NCBI GenBank assembly: GCA_014695255.1
Contig: JACJNX010000061.1
Location: 1-64,000 of the forward strand
DNA: 64,000 bases
Origin: Cyanobacteria bacterium FACHB-63
GTDB taxonomy: Bacteria > Cyanobacteriota > Cyanobacteriia > Leptolyngbyales > Leptolyngbyaceae
Direction: 5' to 3'
How positions within the stretch are numbered: the first letter of the stretch is position 1; every line of letters starts with the position of its first letter. Position numbers and translations under genes: made by a program. Positions 56,821 to 64,000 of this stretch are shown here, piece by piece. The notes beneath the pieces are model-generated. The model made no database searches. It saw only the letters and a program-made list of their open reading frames with translations, and had not been told where the DNA came from.

Positions 56821-58851
56821 ATGGTTTCTAGCCTGTCTTCTCAATATTGCGTTGCTTTGTCTGGTCAGAAATGGGATGTCGGTAACTTCACGCTTTGGCA
56901 AAGCTCAGATGATGATGTCATTCTGTTTAGTCCCAAACAAGCAACTCTGGCACGAGACTTTAAAACGGGACGCTATCAAGCTGCGATTAGCCAATTTCGA
57001 GTGCAGAAAGATGGAGCTTACAAAACCGTTGGTGGTGGCGCACTCTTCACTCTCTCTACAGGAATTGAATTTGATGCAGACACCTACAAGCAAATCGAAC
57101 AGCAATGGCGCGATGAGATCCTCAAATCAGGACGCGCAAAATCAAAAAATCCCCGCTTTGTTCCCTTGATCACTCGCAAAGGAACAGTCGAGTTATTGAT
57201 TCCCGAAGTGATTGGTAAACCGAGCCAATCGACGATCGACAATAAAGAATTCGGCGTGATTGGGTCTAAGGTGTCTTTGCTGGCAAACTTAACCGCTGAA
57301 GGGGCACAAGCACTAGCGCAGGCCGTTCGGAATCGGGAGAACACACCGATCGGAGTCATGGTGCGGTATGAATATCTGCAATCGATTCCGCAATGTATTG
57401 TCGAAGTGGAAGTGAATGGAAGCCGCGTGTTTAAGCATCTATCGGCTCAGCTAAAAGCGAGCTATGACGGATGGTTCTACGGTGCCAGCTTGGATCTGCA
57501 AGCACAATGGGAAAGCATGGTGCGGAATGGTGCCATTTCTGTAAAAGTGCAAGGCTTGGATAAGCTGCCAGACGGGATGGAGGAAGTTAAGCAAAACCTG
57601 CTGACGACCTTTATCGATCAGGCATTCAAGAACTTCTTCCCGATGCTGTTTGAGAAAAAGCCAGATGTTAAACCCGCTGAAGCAGGCAACACTTCTGGAT
57701 GGTATGGCGGTGCAAATTTCGCGCTGAAATGGCGGAAAGAGTCTGATGTGACCAATCTTTCCTTGAAGATGGAGTTTAACGGATTCTCCTGGCTCAAAGG
57801 TGCAATGGACACAGGTGCAACGTTCCTCTCTGAGTTGGATGCAAGCTATCTCAATGAGGTGAACACAGAGCTAACCTTCCCGTTACTCATGAGTGTTTCT
57901 CCTGATGAGATGGTGAAGTCGGTTGCACTGTCTTGTTCTGCCATGGAAGATGGTCGCCCTGTGATGATTCCAGCTTCTGATCTGTTTGGTGCAGATGTGA
58001 CATCCAAGCAGTATCTGCTCACCAGCCAGAAGCCCGATAAAGTCCGGATTAACTATCAGGCGCAAATTGACTTCAACAATGCGAAGTTCCCAATCATTAA
58101 CGAAAAGGGTTCTACCACTGGGGCACAGCCTTCTGTCACTATCAAACCTTCTGCTCGTCTGGGTCGAGTGAATATCTATCTCTACACCTTCGACAGCGAC
58201 AATCAGCTTAACCTGATGCCGGGTGACAAGGATGAGTTAGTCGTGAATGTTTCGGTTGGAGGAACACATCTGAAGAATCCGATCAAAGAATCTGCTCGGA
58301 TTAAGCCGTTCCCGAATGGAGAACCGATTACTTTCACCTATCCAATGCCGATCGATGGCACTCAACCGATCGTCACTTTCAGCGCAATGGGAGTCATTGG
58401 CACTAAGTTAGTCCGCGCCAAAGAACAGCCGATTACTTTAACCGAAGAATCAGTGTTTATCGTGGTGGATAAGAACGGGGTGCGACTGATTTCTAAAGAA
58501 GCTGATCTTCCCGAAAGCGATCCGATCGCAGATCGCCTGCTTACCGCAGGAACCAATCCGGTGATCAATCTCAGCGAATCTGAAAACAAGCAGCCTGAAT
58601 CTGAAAAGACTGAGCCTAACGGCAATGGTAACGGAACTAAAGGCAAAAAAGCGATCGCTGGAACATTAACCGCAGTGGAATACGGCAAATTTGGTCCGGC
58701 ACTGTGGATTGAGGAACTCAGTGGCAGCAAGCAGCGAGTCATGCTGCATGATGTGGAAGAAGCTGATCCGTTTGATGATGAAGGTCGCAAGAAGGTCAAA
58801 GTTCTGATCGATGAAACAGGCTACGCAGAATCGATCGTGGTTGAACTGTAA
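56821..58851 (+). CDS. 676-residue modular hypothetical protein
   Basis: Function unknown. A textbook AGGAGG ribosome-binding site precedes ATG 56821. Residues 60-215 form module A (AYKTVGGGALFTLSTGIEF, then SLLANLTAEGAQALAQAVRN, RENTPIGVMVRYEYLQSIP), which recurs in the partial gene at 62753. Residues 245-280 are helical and amphipathic (GMEEVKQNLLTTFIDQAFKN). Residues 350-550 are module B, shared with the 210-residue neighbour. Residues 575-640 are a low-complexity Glu/Gly/Asn linker (NKQPESEKTEPNGNGNGTKG), and a small C-terminal beta domain follows (IAGTLTAVEYGKFGPALWIE). No signal peptide or membrane helix, so probably cytoplasmic. It looks like a structural or scaffold protein. Confidence 0.7.
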   Translation: MVSSLSSQYCVALSGQKWDVGNFTLWQSSDDDVILFSPKQATLARDFKTGRYQAAISQFRVQKDGAYKTVGGGALFTLSTGIEFDADTYKQIEQQWRDEILKSGRAKSKNPRFVPLITRKGTVELLIPEVIGKPSQSTIDNKEFGVIGSKVSLLANLTAEGAQALAQAVRNRENTPIGVMVRYEYLQSIPQCIVEVEVNGSRVFKHLSAQLKASYDGWFYGASLDLQAQWESMVRNGAISVKVQGLDKLPDGMEEVKQNLLTTFIDQAFKNFFPMLFEKKPDVKPAEAGNTSGWYGGANFALKWRKESDVTNLSLKMEFNGFSWLKGAMDTGATFLSELDASYLNEVNTELTFPLLMSVSPDEMVKSVALSCSAMEDGRPVMIPASDLFGADVTSKQYLLTSQKPDKVRINYQAQIDFNNAKFPIINEKGSTTGAQPSVTIKPSARLGRVNIYLYTFDSDNQLNLMPGDKDELVVNVSVGGTHLKNPIKESARIKPFPNGEPITFTYPMPIDGTQPIVTFSAMGVIGTKLVRAKEQPITLTEESVFIVVDKNGVRLISKEADLPESDPIADRLLTAGTNPVINLSESENKQPESEKTEPNGNGNGTKGKKAIAGTLTAVEYGKFGPALWIEELSGSKQRVMLHDVEEADPFDDEGRKKVKVLIDETGYAESIVVEL

Positions 58852-58860
58852 TCCATGACT

Positions 58861-58893
58861 TGTGAGGATGAGAGCTATTCTTTCATCCTCACA
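58861..58893 (+). promoter_or_regulatory. Intercistronic hairpin before the protease gene
   Basis: TGTGAGGATGA (58861-58871) pairs exactly with TCATCCTCACA (58883-58893), with an 11-base loop. It starts 9 bp after the stop of the 676-residue protein and ends 27 bp before the protease start. With no T-run, it may be an attenuator, processing site or mRNA stabiliser that sets the ratio of the two proteins. Confidence 0.55.
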
Positions 58894-58919
58894 CTTGAGA
58901 ATAGAATGGTGAGCAATCT

Positions 58920-61900
58920 ATGTCTGATACTGAACGAACAATCTTAGTTCCTGCAAACTGCGAAATTCTCAGTCATGCTACCACCGAGATTTTGCATACC
59001 TATCGCAACGGTGAAGTTTTAGTCCGAACTGCCGCACCGATTGAGCCAACGGAAACACTAATTAATCCGGGAATTTGTTTAGAGAGTCCAACCAATCGGC
59101 TCCTCGAATCTAACCGATCGCGCTTAGACTCATTTAGCGATCGTGACATCATTACTGCCTATCTCGAACTAATTGGCCCGCTTGATCCAGACTGGTTATT
59201 GATTCTTCAACAATTAGAAATCGAATTACTACAATTTCAGCCTGAGCATAGCTTTTTGAGTCGGGGTTCTGTCCAAGCGTTTCGGCAGGCATTAAAGCAG
59301 TCTTTTGTGATTGATGTGGTGCCGATCGGAGCTGAAACGAAGCCTCAACCGCCAGCACCCGAAAGCGGAGTAGAAGAGGTCTGGATTATTGTGCAGGATC
59401 AGCCCGATCGCACTGCTCTAATTCAAGAACTCAATTCGATTCCTGAAGTTTCCATTGATCCAAATCAACCAATTGAGACAGTTGGATTTTATCTGCGGTT
59501 GCGAGGTCAGGTTTCCGCTCAAGGACAAGCCGCTCTGCTACATCATCCTCATGTGTTAGCCGTAGAACCCTACAGCCCCGTACAGCCCGAAGATGAAGTT
59601 GCAGGACTGATCTTAGCTGGACAATACAATAGTTCGGGACAACCTCAAGGATCATATTTACGATGGCTTGAGGATCATGGCATTAATGGTGCGGGAGTCA
59701 CGATCGGAATTGTAGATGCAGGGGTTGAAACAAACCATTCAGCCTTTACTGGACGAATTAAGCAACTGAATCCTGAGCGTAGATCCTGGCACGGTACGTT
59801 TGTGGCGGGTCATGCAGCAGGGTGCTATCTACAAGAAAAAGATAGCAACCAATTCATCTATGGATTAGGCATAGCTCCCAAAGCGGAATTACTGATTCAA
59901 GATAACCAATCAACCCCGATCGCACTCTGCCGCGAAACCGTCACCGAGAAAAGCCCATCCGGTCAAACCGGGAGCGTCCAGAATAACTCTTGGGGAGCGG
60001 GAACTAAAAACCCAATGGACTATGGATCACAAGAGGCAACCTACGATCGTTTAGTTCGCAATGCCGATCCAGATGGCGCGATCGCAAAGCCCTTAACCAT
60101 TTGCTTTTCGGCGGGTAACTCTGGTGTCAATGGTTTAACACGCCCAAAAGCTGCAAAAAATATTATTGTCACCGGAAATTCAGAAAACTATCGTCCTACG
60201 ATCGGCAAAGACCAAAGTGATAGCATCGATCAGCTTTATCAAGGCCCGCGAGGCAGCAGTCATGGTAACTGTGGGGATGGTCGCATTGCACCTCATCTTG
60301 TCGCACCCGGAGAATGGACAGCTTCTGCAAACTATGATTCTAATCCGGGAGATCGTGAATATATTAGTTCACAGTTGACTTGGGGAAGCGGCACATCTGC
60401 GGCAAGTCCCAAGACGGCTGGAGCATGTGCCCTCTTGATTCAATGGTGGCGACACCATCACTACAATCAAGACCCATCGCCTGCACTGCTGAAAGCAATG
60501 TTAGTCAATGGGGCTGAACCCTTGAAAGCAAGCGGATTTATCCCCAATATGCAGCAAGGCTGGGGCAGACTTAACTTAGAGAATGTTCTGCGCCCAGATG
60601 TGCAACGCATTCACGTAGATCAATCCATCCGACTAAAGCAGCGCGGCGACAATCAAACCTGGAAAATTCGAGTTGCAAATCCGAATCAGCCTGTGAAAGT
60701 GACTCTGTGCTGGAGCGATCCACCGGGAGCATTGGGAACTGGAACCAGCACTGCCTCTGCGATCGTCAATAAGTTAGCGTTACGCTTAGAAGCAAACGGC
60801 GAAACTCATCGAGGCAACCAATTCCAAAATGGATGGTCTTATCAGAATGGAAGCCGCGATCGTGAAGGCTGGGATAATCTACAAAATATTTTTCTAGCAC
60901 CCGGAACTGCAACAGGCACGTTACAGGTAACAGTCACCGCACTGGAAATTACGACGAATTGCTTGACTGGAAAGATTGATATTCCGCAGCAGGACTTTGC
61001 TTTAGTCATTAGCAATGCAGCGATCGAAACCGAGCAGACCAGTGTATTTGTGAGTGTCGATCCAGCGACTCAGACCAAGCCCAGTGCTTCAGGGGACTAT
61101 TGGGCAGGAGGAAACCAGGATCGTCAAACTCTAGACTATGACTGGTGGCAGAAAATTGATACAAACCCCACAAAACCCAATCAAAAGCCCGCAACTCAAC
61201 AGCAGGTCGATGCTTGGTGGATGAGAGAGGATATCGGATTCTCTAAGCCGGAAAGCGATCGCGCACTTCCGCCTGCGATCGTTCAATCTCTAGAAGCCAG
61301 CATCACAGCCATTACAGCAGGACAATCACACCAGATTGTCATGGCAAATAGAACCGAATCAGAAAGCAGTCGATCGAACCGATCAGAAGGACTCATCACG
61401 ATTGGGGGTGAAAAAATTGCTGAAAGCACAAAGAATATCACTCCGCTCCTTCAATATCCAGTCGATCTCAGTCGTGCACTGCTGCAATTGATGCAAAATT
61501 GGACTCAGTTCGGATCGCTTCAGCAGAAGCGAGTTGCAGTCCTACTTGTCGGAGCAGGAACACGAGTAACAGCAGAGGATCTTCTCGCATTGCGACGACT
61601 CGCACAGTTGGGACAACTGTATCTGATTTCAAGCGATGCTGCGTTGCTATCGTTTTTGGTGCAACGGGTGCATTGCTCTCCCAATTTATTCTGTCGTTTA
61701 GCAAAAGATGTGAATGCTTTACCGACTTTATTGCGCGATACGATCGTCGAAGCTAGTGGGGGACAGCAATGTGCGATCGACGCGAACTCTATAGTTATTG
61801 AGGACAAACGACTCAGTTATTACAGCTTCAACGTCACACACCTCGATCGTCATTTAACTATTCGACTGCAATTCTCACCTCAGCAAGCGCTACCTAAAAT

Positions 61901-62732
61901 CGCGCTATATCGATCTGGACAAGAAACGATCGACCTTTCTTCCAGCACTTCAGGAATTCAGATGACATCGGGCGAGGACTTTTTACAGATAGATTGCGAG
62001 CAACAATCGATCAGTGCAGGCGCGTGGAAACTACTGTTCCAACAGGCAACACCCGATGATACTTACCGGATCAGAGTGTGGGCATGGACTGATCTCTGTA
62101 TTTCCGTCAACCAAAAAACGCTCAGCGTCTCTGATCAAGAATTGAATTTTCTCATGACTGTGCAGGGTGGAGAGGGCATTACATTTCAGCGACTACAAGG
62201 GCAGCCGCGCCTGATTCAGGAAACTACAAGCGCCAATGAAGCAGAGTCCGATCGCTCCATCGAAGTCACTGCGATCGCGCCACGGGAGGGACAGCGACAG
62301 CCTGAATCAAGCCGCACAGTTGATGCAGCAGAATTGGGAACTGTGATTCGGGTGATGCCTTCTCAGACAGGAGCAATTGCCTTAGATGTGCCCCTGTGGG
62401 TTGAGGGTACTGATCCGCAGGGTGCTCCGTTCACGCGATTGATTCGGCAGAGTTTGATTCAGCTTGAACCCCGATCGCAGTGGCGACAACGCCTTGTAGA
62501 AGAAGCGGAACTTTTTTTCACGCCAGCCCAAATCCTGGGCGTAGAGCGAGAAGCGGGAGAAATTGTTCGCTTAAAGCTCCAACGCGGCGATCGCACTCGA
62601 TGGGTTTCTATTGCCTCACCTTCTCTGAGAACTCAACTGGAGTGGATTTTGCAGCAATCTTGGTCTACTCAGGAATGCTTAGTTGGCATTACAGGAGATG
62701 AAGTGTACGGACTCTATCGATCGCTGAAATAA
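58920..62732 (+). CDS. Giant intracellular subtilisin-like protease (S8, KP-43-like) with C-terminal extensions
   Basis: A 1270-residue serine protease without a signal peptide. Two N-terminal inhibitor-like modules (DIITAYLELIGPLDPDWLLI and EVWIIVQDQPDRTALIQELN) precede the catalytic domain. The triad is Asp266 (TIGIVDAGVETNH), His291 (SWHGTFVAGHAAG) and Ser493 (WGSGTSAASPKTAG), with the oxyanion Asn400 (CFSAGNSG). Residues 565-700 match the beta-sandwich of KP-43-type subtilisins (VKVTLCWSDPPGALGTG; QDFALVISNA). A Gln/Thr-rich linker leads to a vWA-like half domain at 845-935 (RVAVLLVGAGTRVTAEDLLA), then a beta-sandwich at 945-1045 and a final beta domain. All catalytic residues are present. 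The substrate may be the neighbouring modular proteins. Confidence 0.9.
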   Translation: MSDTERTILVPANCEILSHATTEILHTYRNGEVLVRTAAPIEPTETLINPGICLESPTNRLLESNRSRLDSFSDRDIITAYLELIGPLDPDWLLILQQLEIELLQFQPEHSFLSRGSVQAFRQALKQSFVIDVVPIGAETKPQPPAPESGVEEVWIIVQDQPDRTALIQELNSIPEVSIDPNQPIETVGFYLRLRGQVSAQGQAALLHHPHVLAVEPYSPVQPEDEVAGLILAGQYNSSGQPQGSYLRWLEDHGINGAGVTIGIVDAGVETNHSAFTGRIKQLNPERRSWHGTFVAGHAAGCYLQEKDSNQFIYGLGIAPKAELLIQDNQSTPIALCRETVTEKSPSGQTGSVQNNSWGAGTKNPMDYGSQEATYDRLVRNADPDGAIAKPLTICFSAGNSGVNGLTRPKAAKNIIVTGNSENYRPTIGKDQSDSIDQLYQGPRGSSHGNCGDGRIAPHLVAPGEWTASANYDSNPGDREYISSQLTWGSGTSAASPKTAGACALLIQWWRHHHYNQDPSPALLKAMLVNGAEPLKASGFIPNMQQGWGRLNLENVLRPDVQRIHVDQSIRLKQRGDNQTWKIRVANPNQPVKVTLCWSDPPGALGTGTSTASAIVNKLALRLEANGETHRGNQFQNGWSYQNGSRDREGWDNLQNIFLAPGTATGTLQVTVTALEITTNCLTGKIDIPQQDFALVISNAAIETEQTSVFVSVDPATQTKPSASGDYWAGGNQDRQTLDYDWWQKIDTNPTKPNQKPATQQQVDAWWMREDIGFSKPESDRALPPAIVQSLEASITAITAGQSHQIVMANRTESESSRSNRSEGLITIGGEKIAESTKNITPLLQYPVDLSRALLQLMQNWTQFGSLQQKRVAVLLVGAGTRVTAEDLLALRRLAQLGQLYLISSDAALLSFLVQRVHCSPNLFCRLAKDVNALPTLLRDTIVEASGGQQCAIDANSIVIEDKRLSYYSFNVTHLDRHLTIRLQFSPQQALPKIALYRSGQETIDLSSSTSGIQMTSGEDFLQIDCEQQSISAGAWKLLFQQATPDDTYRIRVWAWTDLCISVNQKTLSVSDQELNFLMTVQGGEGITFQRLQGQPRLIQETTSANEAESDRSIEVTAIAPREGQRQPESSRTVDAAELGTVIRVMPSQTGAIALDVPLWVEGTDPQGAPFTRLIRQSLIQLEPRSQWRQRLVEEAELFFTPAQILGVEREAGEIVRLKLQRGDRTRWVSIASPSLRTQLEWILQQSWSTQECLVGITGDEVYGLYRSLK

Positions 62733-62752
62733 AACGTTCATGCTACTTTTGG

Positions 62753-64000
62753 ATGAAACCTATGTTAAAGAACGGCTCACTTACAGAATCAGACTGGATT
62801 GCTTATCTTTCAGAAAATCTAAGTTCTTCGGATGCTGTTCCGACTGTCGAAGGCGATCGCCCGTCTTTGATTCGAGATCGAATTGCTGTCGATAGAATCT
62901 CTCCGGTTCTAAGCAAACCGATTACTGAAGTTGTCACATCTCCCATTTCAGTCATACCTATCAAAGACCAGTTCCGTGAAGGAATGATCGATCGATCTGT
63001 GTTGACTGACTTAACGACAGCAAATCTAGCAAAGTCTAATTTAGCAATTCAAGCGAAGCCAGAGTGGACGGTGACGGCTCAGCAAGTCTATCGGCAGATT
63101 CCACCTGTTCCAATGCTTGGTGATCCGATCAAAGTCGGAAATTTCTGGCTCTGGGCTGATCCGCAAGCGGATACCATTGAGGTCAAATTACCGGAGCGAT
63201 TTGCTCAAATTGATCAACGCTATGTTAAGCCTTTACCAAAGCCAATCTTAATCGATCAGCGAATCAATCCCGTCGATCGCATCATTACCCGCCCAATACT
63301 TGCTGCTAATCTAACAACAAGAGTCGATCGAGTAACCGACGATCGAATAATCGACGATCGAGTCATTCTCAAGCGCCCTGATTTAATTGATGCACTTAGG
63401 GTTCAGCAAATTAGAGTTCCAGTTCGTCGTGCTTTTTTCACAACTGTTGCACCAGAAATCCAATCCTTTCGATTGATTGTGCAACAAGGTCAACCCGGAC
63501 AAGCCACTGTCGGCACAGCGTTATTAACTGTCAGTCTATACACTAAAGATTCAGCAGAACTCTTAGAAACACATCGATTAGAGTGGACAGATGCTTTGGC
63601 TCAGGCAGGATATGGTGCTCGGATCTGGAAGTTCTTGCCAGTTAATTTACAGCAACTACAGCCCTTTCTTGACATTGATGCTCAGCAGTTACGATCGCCC
63701 GTACAAGTTTCCACCAATGCAGGCGCAGGCACCGCAACCTTTTTGCTAGAACTTTCTGAGATTGGCACTCAGATTTGGAGACAAGCGCTAGAACGCCGTC
63801 AGCCTGAGCAAATCACCGGAATTGCAAGATTTACGGCTAAATTCTATGCTCGTACCGACGATCGTTTGCAAATTCGCGAACAAAACTTTTCTGCGACTTT
63901 AGCAACCCTACTGTCCAGTTGCGGTTCAGAACATATCGAAGTCCTCAATCCGACCTTAGCCCTAACGACTTCAATTCTTGCCCAGCGTCACGCCTTTGTA
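62753..64000 (+). CDS. Large modular hypothetical protein (3' end outside window)
   Basis: The frame is open from ATG 62753 (or 62762, MLKNGSLTESDWIAYLSENL) to the window end, at least 413 residues. The first 230 residues are Pro/Ile/Asp/Arg-rich with repeated VDR/DDR motifs (TRVDRVTDDRIIDDRVILKR). From about residue 230 a domain like module A of the 676-residue protein appears: QATVGTALLTVSLYT, FLLELSEIGTQIWRQALERR, EQITGIARFTAKFYARTDDR. This is 20 bp downstream of the protease gene. No family is recognised; the missing 3' part is needed. Confidence 0.7.
   Translation, partial: MKPMLKNGSLTESDWIAYLSENLSSSDAVPTVEGDRPSLIRDRIAVDRISPVLSKPITEVVTSPISVIPIKDQFREGMIDRSVLTDLTTANLAKSNLAIQAKPEWTVTAQQVYRQIPPVPMLGDPIKVGNFWLWADPQADTIEVKLPERFAQIDQRYVKPLPKPILIDQRINPVDRIITRPILAANLTTRVDRVTDDRIIDDRVILKRPDLIDALRVQQIRVPVRRAFFTTVAPEIQSFRLIVQQGQPGQATVGTALLTVSLYTKDSAELLETHRLEWTDALAQAGYGARIWKFLPVNLQQLQPFLDIDAQQLRSPVQVSTNAGAGTATFLLELSEIGTQIWRQALERRQPEQITGIARFTAKFYARTDDRLQIREQNFSATLATLLSSCGSEHIEVLNPTLALTTSILAQRHAFV

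Overview
The window comes from a cyanobacterium. Evidence: the phycobilisome-degradation protein NblA, the cyanobacterial NDH-1 subunit NdhM, a CYP110-type P450, a plastid-terminal-oxidase-like protein, phylloquinone (men) genes, a SigF-type sigma factor, and the very frequent GCGATCGC/CGATCG palindromes (HIP1) throughout. The mix (CYP110, many dispersed repeats, Uma2 protein, several toxin-antitoxin pairs) fits a filamentous Leptolyngbya-like lineage, but I cannot fix the genus from sequence reading alone.

Region 1 (1-4600) is a mobile, plasmid-like scar: the 3' end of an IS4-type transposase, a ParM-like actin cut short at that insertion, a palindrome-rich upstream region, a 111-bp MITE-like element, an IS1-family remnant truncated by an apparently intact IS982 element, a Phd/Doc-type toxin-antitoxin pair, a frameshifted orphan antitoxin, a phage-type HNH-like protein and a ribbon-helix-helix protein. 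Region 2 (4700-12600) is housekeeping: tRNA-Pro, sigF, PPK2, Ap4A phosphorylase, a DUF4385 protein, a TspO-like protein and the secD-secF operon. Region 3 (12700-17400) is accessory: a possible toxin/immunity-like pair, a VapBC-like pair, a membrane-anchored NTPase with TPR repeats, and an 11-unit array of a degenerate 21-bp repeat. Region 4 (17400-35800) is mostly core genes: pdhB, hom, nblA, sufE, a CAP-domain protein, a Gfo/Idh/MocA oxidoreductase, an ArsR regulator, a GerMN lipoprotein-like protein, YjbQ, a short Hsp70, an UbiB-like kinase, a GAF histidine kinase, a HerA-like ATPase and ndhM.

Region 5 (35900-42000) holds CYP110 and the operon menF-uma2-menD-menB, whose three junctions are all ATGA overlaps; a dispersed cyanobacterial palindrome lies in frame inside menD. 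Region 6 (42200-55300) is a fermentation island: a PTOX-like oxidase, pyruvate formate-lyase and its activase, AdhE, an ADP-forming acyl-CoA synthetase fused to a GNAT domain, a second NrdG-like radical SAM activase and phosphoketolase. Together they can take pyruvate to formate plus acetyl-CoA, then to ethanol or to acetate plus ATP, while phosphoketolase supplies acetyl-phosphate from sugar phosphates.

Region 7 (56100 to the window end) is the least explained part: four consecutive same-strand genes. One is a 1270-residue intracellular subtilisin-like protease with extra C-terminal domains. The other three (210, 676 and more than 413 residues) match no family I know, yet share modules with one another. 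I consider this the best candidate for an undescribed system here.
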